Position numbers and translations under genes: made by a program. A DNA stretch of 64,000 nucleotides from Fragilariopsis cylindrus CCMP1102. Lineage: Eukaryota > Bacillariophyta > Bacillariophyceae > Bacillariales > Bacillariaceae. How positions within the stretch are numbered: position 1 is the stretch's first letter; each line of letters starts with the position of its first letter. The stretch lies in the NCBI GenBank assembly GCA_900095095.1, contig FMBT01000303.1:372001-436000 (forward strand), read 5' to 3'. Shown piece by piece: positions 29,087 to 39,782 of the stretch. The notes beneath the pieces were generated by a model. That model was given only the letters and a program-made list of their open reading frames with translations, was not told the DNA's origin and ran no database searches.

Positions 29087-30679
29087 ATGAATCATTCAAC
29101 AATAATGCCATTAGCAAACACCCACCCACCACCACCACCTCCCTCATCAAGTATTATCGATGATCAAAATAATAATATTGATCATGAGGAACCAAGAATA
29201 CCAAGTAGTTCATTCTCGAAAGGATATAATCGTAGTCATAATAGTAGTAGGAGTAGTACTAGTACCAGCTGTAGCAATAAAACACTTCCAAAACAACCTC
29301 AACGGAAGAATTTTGTTACTGCTGGTACTACGGGCACTGGCACTGGCGTCGTCGACAATGAAAAAATAATTGAAGATGACACTCATTATGATAATGATGC
29401 TTCTTTTGGTGCTGATTCTACTACTTCCTTTGGTGCTGATTCTACTACTGCTTTTGCTTCATCATCATTATCATTATCATCGTCTAATAATAATAAGAAA
29501 TTGAAGGAGAAGAAAAAGAAAAAGAAGAAGAAGAAAAAAAACAAAGATACTACTACTACTACTGATAGTGATAGTAATAAAAAAGTAAAATTTCAAAATA
29601 GAGTACGGATACGTAAAATTAAACGTATAATTGATATGAATAGTAATGATTTTAATGCAACCTATTATTCATGTGAAGAAATGATTGCAATAAGAAATGA
29701 ATTACGTGCAATGATACGTGTTATAACAACAATTGAACTTGAACAACAGGAGAAGAACAACAGTAACATTATAGACGAAGAGGAGGAAGAAGATAAAGAG
29801 GAGGAGGAAGAAGAAACAAGAACTAGTTACTATTGTGGTTCATACAGCGATAACAAATATAATAGTTGTAACTGTGACTATAATAATGGCAATAATAATG
29901 TATTTTGCTTAAGAGGATTAGAACACGAATTTCCAATAGGGAAACAAAGAAGACGGAACAATAAAACTATATCACGTGATGTTGTTTTTAAAGAACAAAA
30001 ATACTGGAGGAATTACTATAATACTAATACTACTACTACCGGTACTAGTAACAACAAAGTAGAAGAAGAAGAAGAGCATGATAAGAATAATAATAGTATT
30101 ACTAGCATAAAAGAAGAAGAAGATGAAGATGAAGAGGACGAAGAAACAGAAATAGAAGAAAGTCGGAATAATAATAAAGATAAAGAACAACAACAACTCA
30201 AACAACAACAAAAACCACTTAGACAGAAACAAAAACAGAAACATAAACAACAATATACTATTGAAAATGAAAACAAACTTAGTTTGGCAATAGCAAATAT
30301 ATATTCAAATGAATCACTATCTGCATTACAGCATGCAATTCAAACAGCAAAACGTGATGAAATTACTGCAAATAGGATATATAATAAGAATAAGAGTAAG
30401 AATATTAATATTAATATTGGCAGTGGCAGTACAAGTACAAGTACAACATTACCTATGATTTCATTTTCTTCAACAAGATCATCACCACATTCATCAGCAT
30501 CATCATCAACTTGTTCATGGACTGAAACATGTGATGATGATGATGATGATAATGATGTTAGTAAAAGTAGTAGCATCGGTTATCAATTATCACGAGATTC
30601 TTTATTATTGGAGGAGGATGAAGTTTCTTCGATTCATCCATTCATCCATTCATCATTCATCAACTCAGTAATTGAATGA
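29087..30679 (+). CDS. Conserved hypothetical protein, 530 aa, diatom type
   Basis: Function unknown. A central core reads KKVKFQNRVRIRKI, then YYSCEEMIAIRNELRAMI (about residues 165-215). A second core reads FCLRGLEHEFPIGKQRRRNN, then VVFKEQKYWRN (about 275-310), and a C-terminal part has LSLAIANIYSNESLSALQHA (about 405-425). From memory, this order of segments recurs in many diatom hypothetical proteins; not checked by search. The cores are separated by long Glu/Asp-, Asn-, Thr- and Gln-rich inserts encoded by trinucleotide repeats. KKVKF fits the RVxF pattern that binds protein phosphatase 1, which is inference only. Start at ATG 29087, single exon, no membrane segment. Confidence 0.65.
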   Translation: MNHSTIMPLANTHPPPPPPSSSIIDDQNNNIDHEEPRIPSSSFSKGYNRSHNSSRSSTSTSCSNKTLPKQPQRKNFVTAGTTGTGTGVVDNEKIIEDDTHYDNDASFGADSTTSFGADSTTAFASSSLSLSSSNNNKKLKEKKKKKKKKKKNKDTTTTTDSDSNKKVKFQNRVRIRKIKRIIDMNSNDFNATYYSCEEMIAIRNELRAMIRVITTIELEQQEKNNSNIIDEEEEEDKEEEEEETRTSYYCGSYSDNKYNSCNCDYNNGNNNVFCLRGLEHEFPIGKQRRRNNKTISRDVVFKEQKYWRNYYNTNTTTTGTSNNKVEEEEEHDKNNNSITSIKEEEDEDEEDEETEIEESRNNNKDKEQQQLKQQQKPLRQKQKQKHKQQYTIENENKLSLAIANIYSNESLSALQHAIQTAKRDEITANRIYNKNKSKNININIGSGSTSTSTTLPMISFSSTRSSPHSSASSSTCSWTETCDDDDDDNDVSKSSSIGYQLSRDSLLLEEDEVSSIHPFIHSSFINSVIE

Positions 30680-30837
30680 TAATTGAATGATAATATAATA
30701 TATACTAAACTACTGTTATTTATTAATACTAACCTCTGTTACTAAACTAAACTAACTACTGTTATGATTAACTACTGTAGTCAAGAAGGTAGAAAAGCAC
30801 TCTTGTGTACGGGTATGTAATACTGTACTGAATGACT

Positions 30838-30992
30838 CCCGAATTCAAATAATCCTACACGCGCATCATTTTATTATATATTTAGAGGGGAAAAGTAATA
30901 TTCTATTTAGAAATAAAGCTAACATAGCACCTATTATTCAATTTTTTCTGTGTGTGTTGGATTCTGTGCGTGTAGGATTATTTGAATACGGG
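30838..30992. repeat. Short element with 28-base inverted ends (MITE-like or hairpin)
   Basis: Left end 30838-30865 (CCCGAATTCAAATAATCC, then TACACGCGCA) and right end 30965-30992 are reverse complements at 26 of 28 bases, with 99 AT-rich bases between them. It lies between two convergent genes. No clear target-site duplication was seen, so a miniature transposon is likely but not proved. The surrounding stretch 30680-31295 holds no gene. Confidence 0.65.
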
Positions 30993-31295
30993 AAAATCAT
31001 CCACTATTTCGACCTTTTTTGGGGGGCGGCAGACACTTATTTAACCGGACGTCTAAATCACAAGAGGGGTTACATCTACAGGAAACAGCAAGACAACGAA
31101 CGGAAGAACTACAGAACGATGGTTACATTTGTGGTGCTTCGATAGTGGAGATTGCATTGTCACAGTTCGTAAAGTTGTGGGAACTGGGCAATGGAGAAGT
31201 ACATTAAAAACATTGCAGCAACAAAAAACAACCAAAAAATCGAAGTTAGCCAATTTCTCTACAAGTATTATTTATAATATTATTACCATTACTAT

Positions 31296-34200
31296 TTAAA
31301 AAGGAACATCTGTATATTCTTCTGGTTTTGGTATTCCTCTTTCATACTTTTCCCAGAAGTTTCGTTTTGTTGTCTTCTTTGGTTTAGTCTTTGTAGACGA
31401 CGACGCAGCAGATGTAGATGATGTCAGCGACACTATTGTATCATCATTAGATGAGAATGATTGCTGTGTAGTACGTGAAGAAGTAGCAGTAACGTCAACG
31501 TTTGTGCTGCGCGTCCCTCCTATATCGTTCTTGTTCTTCTTGTTCTTTTCTTGTTCTCTACCTCCTACAATATTACTGTATGACGTCGACGAGGATGACG
31601 ACGATGATGATGATGATGGAAATGATTTATCATCATCAGAAGATGTTGTGGTTGTGGTGGTTGTTGTGGTCGTGGTTGTTGCTGCAATACGATCTAATAA
31701 TTGTTTTTTTAGTTTAAAAAAATTCATTTCCTCATAAAATGCTAATATACGTTCCACGTTGATTGGTTCCATACGTAATTCACTAATTTTTGTACCTTCT
31801 ACCATCGATTCTGGTTGTTGATTATTACTATGATGACGACCATTATTAATACCATTGCCATTATTATCATTAGTAATACCATTACCATTACTAGTAGTAC
31901 TATCAGTAGGATTAATATCAGTTGGATAAAATATTTGCATTTGTGACCAATTTAAATCACGTTTTAATTCCACAAGTTGTCGTGATAGTATAGCTTTATC
32001 TTTATTTAATTCTAATTTTTCACGTCGTTTCGTTTGTGGTATTTTATCTGTATTATTTAATAAATTTTCTAATGTACCAAATTCTTTTAATAACTGAGCA
32101 GCAATTTTTGGACCAATCCCTGGCACACCTGGTATATTATCCGCAGTATCACCAGCTAATGCTAATAAGTCACCTAATTGAGATGTTGTATTAATATCCC
32201 ATCTTTCTATAACTTTATCATATGTCCATAATTTATTTGTCATTGGATCTAACATTTGTATTATACCAATACCAATATCATCATTATTAATATCACTATC
32301 ATCATCAATATCACTATCACTATTACTACTTTCCATTGTTACAAGTTGCATTAAATCTTTATCACCACTTAAAATTTTAACATTATAATTTTGATGATTA
32401 TTATGAACATCATCCTTTTCTATTATACCTTTAGTGGCTAATGATGCAATCACATCATCTGCCTCATAACCTTTACTTTGTATTTGTATCATACCATATG
32501 CCTTACATGCTTTATTAATTAAATCAAATTGTGGTATTAAATCCATTGGACATGGTGGTCTATTTGCTTTATAATCCGAATATATATCATTCCGAAATGA
32601 TTTACCAGGTGAATCTAAACATTGTATAACAATTGGTAATTGCAATTGTGATAGTAATTGTGATGTTGGTGATGGCTTATTATTCGAATCATTCGAATTC
32701 GAATAATTCAATAACATTGTATTTAATAATATTTTATTGATCATAGCACAAAACCCCATAACAGCACCAATTGGCATACCATCCGGATTTCTATGTATTG
32801 GTGGTGAACTAAAATAGGCACGAAAAATAAATGAACTTGTATCAAATAATAATACATCCGTTGTAGTTGTAGTTGGTTTTATTGTTGTTGTTTGTATTTG
32901 ATCTTGATTAGTAGTACTATCTTTATCATTATTATTATTATTATCGCGTTGTACTTGTTGTTGTACTTGTTGTTCTTGTTGTTGTTTCGTATGTTTATTC
33001 AATTTTTTTTTAATAGATCTATAATCTAATATTAATTTTGCTATAATTGATGATCCTGCCATACCTTCTAATGTACTTTTATTTGTAGACATATCTGGTC
33101 GTCCAAATAATAATTGGGATACTTGTTTTGGACTGTTCAAGTTTAATTTAGTTGCAGTTGCAGTTGAAGAAGTTGCAGTAGTTGCAGTTGACGTCATGAT
33201 ATGAATTTCATTTTCAATATCTTCCAGTTCTTTTGTGAACGAATCAATGATATCATTAAATTTATTATCACCACTATTATAATCAATAGATGGAATAATA
33301 ATTGATTTATCTGTTATAGGTGGAATTAATTCTTGTCCTTGTTGTTGTCCGACTTCGATAATTTCGATTTCGAATGGTTCTGTTACTGTTGCTACTCCTG
33401 TTGTTTCTGTTGCTGCCACTGCTGTTGATGTTGTAAGTTGTTGCTCTATTACTGTTGCTACCGGTACTGGTGCTGGTGTTGATGATGATGATTCCATTAT
33501 AGATGTAAACGGTGAAAACTGATGCTGCTTTGCGTGTTCATCATTATCTGTTATTTCTTTCTTCTCGATTCCAACTACTGGCAATGATGAAACTGAAAAT
33601 GATCCTGGAACAGTAAAAATTCCATCTTCGGGAGGAGTAGTATTATTATTATCTGCGTTATTATTGTCACTGAACTGGTCCAGTGAAAATATTCCATCAC
33701 TGTCATCATCACTATCGCTATCGCTATCGCTATTGTCAGTACTACTACTACTAGTACTACTATCACAATAATCTGAATTTGATTCTTCAAGGAATGCAAA
33801 AGGATTGACCATAATGTCTTCTTCATCTTCTTTATTATCCTTACCTGTATAATTATTGTCGTTGTAACTGTTATTACGACCATATCCACCACCACTACCA
33901 TTATTATAGTAGTCATCATTATTGGTAGCAGCGCTAGCGACAGCGTAACTTTTATAGGCAGATGGATTGTTTTTTTCAGTAACTTTACTATTATCTTTGT
34001 TCTTCTTATTGGAAGAATCATTCTTCTTCTTATTGGTGTTGTTAGTAATAGAATGATTTTCATAAAATGATGGTGGAGGTTGCATATTATCTTGTTCTTG
34101 TTCTTCATCGTTATCATTATCTTCACCACTATCAAAAGATGATAATTCTGGAATAACAACTTGTAAAGCTGAAAATGAAGAAGAAGATGATGGTGAATAA

Positions 34201-34562
34201 TTTCTTCTACTCGTAGCAGTTGTAGTACTTCCTAATGTAAAGGCAGATGCAAATAAAGGCGATGACAATGGCAATGGCACTGACAATGGCAATGACACTG
34301 CTGACATTCTACTGCTGCTGCATCTGCTGCTGCTGCCTATTCTTGTTGTTGTTGTTGTTCGAAATCTTCGAATTGAGAAGAAACTCAACGACGGCAACGA
34401 CGTTGATGGTAATGAAAACGACGATGACGACGATGACGACGGCGATGCCAGAGAATGAATCACCAGCTGTAGTCGGCGCGTTATTGGCATTGGCATTGTC
34501 ATTATTAAAAGAACCCCTATTACTATTACTGTTATTATAATTATTCTTTGATTGTGATACAT
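31296..34562 (-). CDS. Pol I-type 5'-3' exonuclease with long N-terminal extension
   Basis: Flap/5' exonuclease of the bacterial DNA polymerase I N-domain family, without a polymerase domain. In order from about residue 570: LLFDTSSFIFRAYFSSPPI; SDYKANRPPCP; GYEADDVIASLA; LSGDKDLMQLV (metal-binding acidic residues); and the helix-hairpin-helix LAGDTADNIPGVPGIGPK near 810. This supports RNA-primer removal or repair, probably in an organelle. ATG 34562 starts a hydrophobic segment (IIIITVIVIGVLLI) followed by a Ser-rich stretch, which could be a secretory or plastid-entry signal; a further in-frame stretch upstream lacks ATG. Residues about 60-560 are mostly low complexity, and the C-terminus is Ser/Thr-rich ending KPEEYTDVPF. 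It is a single exon of about 1,088 residues, much longer than the roughly 300-residue family core. Confidence 0.88.
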   Translation of the reverse strand: MYHNQRIIIITVIVIGVLLIMTMPMPITRRLQLVIHSLASPSSSSSSSFSLPSTSLPSLSFFSIRRFRTTTTTRIGSSSRCSSSRMSAVSLPLSVPLPLSSPLFASAFTLGSTTTATSRRNYSPSSSSSFSALQVVIPELSSFDSGEDNDNDEEQEQDNMQPPPSFYENHSITNNTNKKKNDSSNKKNKDNSKVTEKNNPSAYKSYAVASAATNNDDYYNNGSGGGYGRNNSYNDNNYTGKDNKEDEEDIMVNPFAFLEESNSDYCDSSTSSSSTDNSDSDSDSDDDSDGIFSLDQFSDNNNADNNNTTPPEDGIFTVPGSFSVSSLPVVGIEKKEITDNDEHAKQHQFSPFTSIMESSSSTPAPVPVATVIEQQLTTSTAVAATETTGVATVTEPFEIEIIEVGQQQGQELIPPITDKSIIIPSIDYNSGDNKFNDIIDSFTKELEDIENEIHIMTSTATTATSSTATATKLNLNSPKQVSQLLFGRPDMSTNKSTLEGMAGSSIIAKLILDYRSIKKKLNKHTKQQQEQQVQQQVQRDNNNNNDKDSTTNQDQIQTTTIKPTTTTTDVLLFDTSSFIFRAYFSSPPIHRNPDGMPIGAVMGFCAMINKILLNTMLLNYSNSNDSNNKPSPTSQLLSQLQLPIVIQCLDSPGKSFRNDIYSDYKANRPPCPMDLIPQFDLINKACKAYGMIQIQSKGYEADDVIASLATKGIIEKDDVHNNHQNYNVKILSGDKDLMQLVTMESSNSDSDIDDDSDINNDDIGIGIIQMLDPMTNKLWTYDKVIERWDINTTSQLGDLLALAGDTADNIPGVPGIGPKIAAQLLKEFGTLENLLNNTDKIPQTKRREKLELNKDKAILSRQLVELKRDLNWSQMQIFYPTDINPTDSTTSNGNGITNDNNGNGINNGRHHSNNQQPESMVEGTKISELRMEPINVERILAFYEEMNFFKLKKQLLDRIAATTTTTTTTTTTTSSDDDKSFPSSSSSSSSSSTSYSNIVGGREQEKNKKNKNDIGGTRSTNVDVTATSSRTTQQSFSSNDDTIVSLTSSTSAASSSTKTKPKKTTKRNFWEKYERGIPKPEEYTDVPF

Positions 34563-35361
34563 ACTGTACTGTGCTTCCCGCCAGTGTTGTGTGTTCACAA
34601 CTTCGTCCGCCTGAGAAACCAATCAATTCAAAGCGAGCGACCCAATGATGCGATGGCCGACGATTGATCATGTTATGTGTGATGTTTGTTTTTTGATATT
34701 AGTTTTTGTTTTGCGCATTGTTTCGAATGGCTGGAGAGTACAATTGTACCATAACGTTAGCATTGTTCTCTTCCTCTACAGTTTATGGTACCGGTGTAAA
34801 GGATTTACTGACTAGGTGGCTAGTGGTCAGTCTTGCACAAAACTAAGTCAAATTAGTATGAATTACGTGGGATTAAAAAATTATAGCGTGAAAGGGGGGG
34901 CAGTTGCTTATTTAAATATAATGCATTCCCCAAACAACCAGTTGAATTTACACTATGATATATGATGTTACTACAGTAGATAGCTAGTTTTCATATGGTA
35001 CACTATATTCCTACCGGTGTATGTTGTTAATATTATTGTTGCTTTGCTACTCTTGTATCTTCGTAACATAAATTTTATGTGATTTTATTTCGTTTTTCAC
35101 GTATCAATTGGCTGATAAAGGCGAACTGAACTGGCTTTAGAACTCGGACTTACGCGCGTTTTGATTGGTATTGAGTTCAAGCAAAACCCGAACACAAAAA
35201 ACGAGAACTTGGCTTGACAACTAACGATCAAAGTTGCGAAGAATACAGTATAAATTTCATTTCATTCACATGAAAAATGACAAACAGCCACACTAGCAAT
35301 TTTAAGTACCAATCATCAAAAAAATTCACAAAACAGGAAATGAATCGAAACAAATCCTAGG
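34563..35361. other. Intergenic, divergent promoter region
   Basis: About 800 bases between the exonuclease (-) and the cytochrome b5-domain gene (+). No gene, repeat or clear regulatory motif was recognised. An 8-G run lies near 34892. Confidence 0.4.
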
Positions 35362-36672
35362 ATGATTTCTCTATTTGCGTTGGTTCTGAAGGTATTTCTT
35401 CCGTTTAGACGGACTGTAGCGAGTATCACTATACACTATCCAAGACATGCAAACGACTACGTTTTTGAAGATCGCTTCGGTAGGACTGCATCTTCCAAAA
35501 TTGACATTGAAGATGAGTGTATCATTACGATTTATGGTGAACGGTATAATATGACTGGATGGGCCAACAGCCATCCCGGTGGAGCTTCAATTCTAAGGAA
35601 ATTTCATGGACGAGATGCTACTCGAGTCTTTGATACAGTTGGTCACTCTCCCGAAGCGCATGCTATGTTACATAAATTTCGGATTATTATTGATCATGAC
35701 AATGATAATAAAGAAGACAATGATAAAGTCACGAAACCAACAACACATACAGCAGTATTGGAAAGTAATGTTAAGGATGTTCCCCGTTGGAGAACTAAAC
35801 TATTTACAAAAGAAGATCCTGGTATTCACAAATATATGGGAGTCTTCGTACTGCTTCATTTTATATTTCGTTATTACCAGATGTACTTTGGTGATCCAAC
35901 AGCCAGCTTTGGAAGTATCGGAAACAGCATAGGCCGACGACCGGGAATTATCGCACCCCTTTGTTTGATTCCTCATGCTATATTGAGTTTATCATCTCTT
36001 ATTTTTCATACAGTACCTAAAGAACGAGTTGTTGGGAAACCAATGATATGGCAAGAGTATCGGATACATAATATCATCTTTGCTATGCGGTCACTTGTCA
36101 CTACGGGGTTGACGTGGCTTTCTATCGCCAAAGGCCATTCTCCAGCGTTTCGGAATCTTGCGTTAGTAGGATGCTCCGCATCGGTCTTAGTCGCAAATTG
36201 GGCAGCCGATGAAGGTACTAAACGACTACGCGTGGACACACGTGAATCAACCACCGCCACGATGCCATACTGGGATGGATGTTCTATATCAACGCAAAAA
36301 AGATTCAAATCTTTCTACGCTTATTGTCAATTCATGGCTACATTAGCATGTTTGTCGGTAGGCAATCCTGCGTGGTGTCTTGCTGTTTTGTTACCAATTC
36401 AGTTGGCATCTCTCCTTATGACACTTGTCCGGAAAGGCATTATTTCTACAAAAGGATATCATATTGGATATACTATATCTCTTATAATGCCATTTTTTGT
36501 TGGCATTCGAAGTATGTCGTACTCATTAATAGAATTTCCAACTCTGCTTATTATTGGAGGCATACTGTACCAACTTCGTTGTCGGGGAATTGGCAAGTAC
36601 ACATTATGGATTCCTCTGGTTGCTGGTCGTATACTATTCGGTGACATGATCTTCAATTATGTTATTTGGTAG
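35362..36672 (+). CDS. Cytochrome b5-domain multi-pass membrane protein
   Basis: Membrane haemoprotein of unknown reaction. The N-terminus has a hydrophobic start, then a cytochrome b5-like domain at about residues 50-115: ITIYGERYNMTGWANSHPGG with the first haem histidine in HPGG, and the second in FDTVGHS. An Asp/Asn/Lys linker and about eight hydrophobic segments follow (for example VFVLLHFIFRYY, APLCLIPHAILSLSSLIF, LAVLLPIQLASLLMTLV). There are no desaturase histidine boxes, so it is not a standard front-end desaturase; it may deliver electrons within the membrane or bind haem for another purpose. Low-complexity repeats are almost absent and codon use looks less A/T-ending than in neighbouring genes. 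Single exon, ATG at 35362, 436 residues. Confidence 0.8.
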   Translation: MISLFALVLKVFLPFRRTVASITIHYPRHANDYVFEDRFGRTASSKIDIEDECIITIYGERYNMTGWANSHPGGASILRKFHGRDATRVFDTVGHSPEAHAMLHKFRIIIDHDNDNKEDNDKVTKPTTHTAVLESNVKDVPRWRTKLFTKEDPGIHKYMGVFVLLHFIFRYYQMYFGDPTASFGSIGNSIGRRPGIIAPLCLIPHAILSLSSLIFHTVPKERVVGKPMIWQEYRIHNIIFAMRSLVTTGLTWLSIAKGHSPAFRNLALVGCSASVLVANWAADEGTKRLRVDTRESTTATMPYWDGCSISTQKRFKSFYAYCQFMATLACLSVGNPAWCLAVLLPIQLASLLMTLVRKGIISTKGYHIGYTISLIMPFFVGIRSMSYSLIEFPTLLIIGGILYQLRCRGIGKYTLWIPLVAGRILFGDMIFNYVIW

Positions 36673-37313
36673 TTCCATATAAAAAATAGGCATATACACA
36701 AAAAGTTAGATATTTCATTTGCATATTTTACGCCGAAAGAAAGGAAGAAACAAGCAAACAAGCAAGAAATATATTTAAAAATGACAAGAAATAAAGACAC
36801 AAAATGGGTGTGAATACAGTTTAATTATTTTAACCTTTTTTTCTTTTATTACATTCATCAATCCTATACAGAACGAACGTATTTCTATATAGAATATCGC
36901 ATTACATGTTACTATTCATTTACTGCAGTGTAGGAATCTGAGCCATATTGAGTAAATATTATATATCGATCGGTCGATATTTATAGATAGATTTATTTGT
37001 TTTGTTTTAGATTATAGTTTTTTGGTATTTGGTTCTATATAATATTAGCATAACAAGGATGGATGAAAGCTGGCATTATAGCATACATGCACTTTCCCTT
37101 CTTACTTCTTTCTCGCTTACTCTCGCTCTTCCTCTGTTGTGTTATCATTAGATAGATACCGGTAGGTAGTTTCGCTCTCCTTTCATCTCTATCGATCGCC
37201 GTTGTGTGTTTGTGTTTGTGCTAAATTTCTCTGTTCCCCTGTTCCGATTGATTCGTTCTATCCCTTACTTTTCTTTGAATATAAACCAGTCTTGCCGCTG
37301 CGTTTAATTACTC
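36673..37313. other. Intergenic between convergent genes
   Basis: About 640 bases of AT-rich sequence with CGATCGGTCGAT-type short palindromes near 36967. It must contain the two 3' ends. No gene seen. Confidence 0.4.
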
Positions 37314-39782
37314 CTATTTAATATCCAATACTGCTGCTGCTGCTGCTGTTGTACTTGTTGATGATGTTGATAATGGAGATTTCCAATCTAAATGTTCTGG
37401 TTTACATAAACGAATTTTATTTTTACTGTTTCTAGCTTTATTCATATATTCTTGTATTAAATTTTGTTGTACATAAACAACATGCTGTCCTTTCCAACAA
37501 CGTATCATATCTAAAAATTGTAATGTTGATATAATATCTTCTACCTTTATACCAGTTTCTTCCGATATCTCTTTGATTGATAAATTATTCATATTAATAC
37601 CATCAACATCCACGCTGGTCGTTGCTGCAAGAGCAGTAGTGATGACTCCTTTATCAGTGGCGGTGGTAGTGGTGGTGGTTGCGACTGGTGTACCTGCTGC
37701 TGTTGTTGCTGGTGCGACAACTACCGATTTTGTTGTTGGAGTATTACCAGCAATAATTTTGTTGTTGTTGTTGTTACTATTACTATTAATATTTTCATTA
37801 CCATTCAAAGTTGAACTTAAAGAGGTGGTACTTTCAGACATAACATTTGATAAATAATCCATTAATATATATGTCCAATAACTTCTATAACTAATTTTAC
37901 CTAAATCAGATAATGGTTTTTCTGGACTACCAATTTTACATTCACGTTTTGTTAATTCGTATGATGTTGATATAATAAATTTACCATATCCATGTTGCTG
38001 GTGTTGAGGAAATGTTAATATACATGCTAAATTGTATTGTTCTTGGGATTGTTTTTCTTTACTAAAATATCCAACAATATGTGCTCCAGAATCATCCACA
38101 GTACATACAATATAAAACCAAAATGGATCCACATCATAATATAATGTTTTATGATCTAAAAATAATTTCGCTAGTAGACATAAATTTTGACAATATACAC
38201 GTTCTTGCTTCCCATCAATTTCATATACACTTAATCCTAATTCTCTATATATTTCACGTCCCGGTGGTGTACGGAATGGACAGCAACCTTTATGGTGTCT
38301 AAATGTATTTAATTTTTTCATATACTTCAAACAAAATTCACATACATATAATAATGGACAAGTGTTACAATTTGTTGTAACACATGTTGTTGTTGTTGTA
38401 TTATTGAGAGTAGCGCCAGGAGGTTGTTTTTGTTTTTCTTCACTACCATTAGTAGTACTACTACTAAGTACATATTCATCTGGATATGGTGAATAATACC
38501 AACATTCTACTAAATATCCACCCATAAATATTTTTTCAATATTTTTAACTTTTGTGATTTCATGATGTTCATGTTCTAATTCCGCTAATCCATCGGCAGA
38601 GGATGGTCTCCAATTTCCACCACCACCACCTGAAATCGCATCCACAATCGCAATCGCATTACCACCATCTGAAGTCGTTTCTTCTAATACAGCAGTACTT
38701 GTAGGCGACTGACCATCGTCAATACTAGTGTTGATCTTTTTATTAGTCGCTGGATTAACGTCAGCTGCTGCTGTTGCTGTTGCTGCTGTTGCCGTAGTCT
38801 CAACTGCTGCTGCTGCTGCTGCTGCTGTTACCGCAGAATTTTCATCAGCTACTACTGCACCTGTTGATGTTGATGCTGCTGATTTTTTACGTCGTTTTTG
38901 CAATGTATTCAAATTATGAAAACGATCAATTGTTATCCATTCATCTAATCGTCGATCATGATCGATATAATGAATATAATATTCAATTTCATTTGATTTA
39001 TAATTTAATGTTAATTCTTCTTGTGTCACAACTACCTTCTTCACAACGTCATTCTTTTGGATTTTCTTTTTACTACTTGAAGAGGATGTGGTAGTAGCTT
39101 TTTTGGCTGCTCTACCACGTTTTTTTGTTGCTCTACCGGTATCGGTAGTAGCAGTAGCAGTAGTAGTATCAACATTAGTACTAATGCTTATTATTTTTCT
39201 ACCAACACCAAATAATGGACGTCGTTCAATAACTTCTGCAAGTAACTTAAGTTCACCATTACGAAATAATACATCACATATATCACCAATTTCTGGACGA
39301 TGATGATGATGATGATCACCACTGTCACTGTCACCACCAACAAATACATTTTTTATTTCAGCAGGAGTAATGGTGTCGGCAGTAGCAGTGGCGGCGGAAG
39401 TAGTTGTAGTGGGAGCAGTACTAGTAGTAGCTGTCGTCATCGTCATCGTTGTTGTTACATCATTATTGTCCAAAGTGGCGGCGGTGGCAGTAGAAGTAGC
39501 AGTCGTAGTAGTTATCGCACTTGCAGTCGTACTACCGGTAGTAGAAGCTACTGTTACGACTGGTTTTTGCGTTGATGACGAGGGTTCTACTTCAGAACCA
39601 GCAGCACTACTAGCAGCACTACTAGAGATAACAGCTGTTGCTGGTGCTGCTGCATCAGCTTCATTATTACTATTACTATCAACAACTGCTACTTCCACGT
39701 CAATGTCCATTTTATCATTGTTTTTGTTTTCGTTTTTGTTGATGAGTGGTTTACCACCTTCTATTACTGACGGCGAAGTCAT
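37314..39782 (-). CDS. MYST-family histone acetyltransferase
   Basis: Nuclear lysine acetyltransferase of the Esa1/Tip60 type; transfers acetyl groups from acetyl-CoA to histones. A chromo-barrel/Tudor-knot runs from GDICDVLF (about 166) to DEWITIDRFHN (about 283), split by a low-complexity insert. The MYST domain starts near 400 (VKNIEKIFMGGYLVECWYYS). It includes a C2HC zinc finger (CEFCLKYMKKLNTFRHHKGC, about 480), the catalytic Cys in LACILTFPQHQ, the acetyl-CoA loop QQHGYGKF (about 594) and the catalytic Glu in SPEKPLSDLG (about 620). The N-terminal 160 residues and a stretch near 690-750 are Thr/Ala/Val-rich repeats. It is uninterrupted and starts at ATG 39782; 822 residues, larger than the usual 450-550 because of the inserts. 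Confidence 0.95.
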   Translation of the reverse strand: MTSPSVIEGGKPLINKNENKNNDKMDIDVEVAVVDSNSNNEADAAAPATAVISSSAASSAAGSEVEPSSSTQKPVVTVASTTGSTTASAITTTTATSTATAATLDNNDVTTTMTMTTATTSTAPTTTTSAATATADTITPAEIKNVFVGGDSDSGDHHHHHRPEIGDICDVLFRNGELKLLAEVIERRPLFGVGRKIISISTNVDTTTATATTDTGRATKKRGRAAKKATTTSSSSSKKKIQKNDVVKKVVVTQEELTLNYKSNEIEYYIHYIDHDRRLDEWITIDRFHNLNTLQKRRKKSAASTSTGAVVADENSAVTAAAAAAAVETTATAATATAAADVNPATNKKINTSIDDGQSPTSTAVLEETTSDGGNAIAIVDAISGGGGGNWRPSSADGLAELEHEHHEITKVKNIEKIFMGGYLVECWYYSPYPDEYVLSSSTTNGSEEKQKQPPGATLNNTTTTTCVTTNCNTCPLLYVCEFCLKYMKKLNTFRHHKGCCPFRTPPGREIYRELGLSVYEIDGKQERVYCQNLCLLAKLFLDHKTLYYDVDPFWFYIVCTVDDSGAHIVGYFSKEKQSQEQYNLACILTFPQHQQHGYGKFIISTSYELTKRECKIGSPEKPLSDLGKISYRSYWTYILMDYLSNVMSESTTSLSSTLNGNENINSNSNNNNNKIIAGNTPTTKSVVVAPATTAAGTPVATTTTTTATDKGVITTALAATTSVDVDGINMNNLSIKEISEETGIKVEDIISTLQFLDMIRCWKGQHVVYVQQNLIQEYMNKARNSKNKIRLCKPEHLDWKSPLSTSSTSTTAAAAAVLDIK

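Noticed and set aside
33575-34159. Long alternative frames over the exonuclease, MYST, ATPase and pol genes
   Set aside because: They come from trinucleotide repeats read in other frames and lack any conserved motif; the recognised genes explain the sequence.
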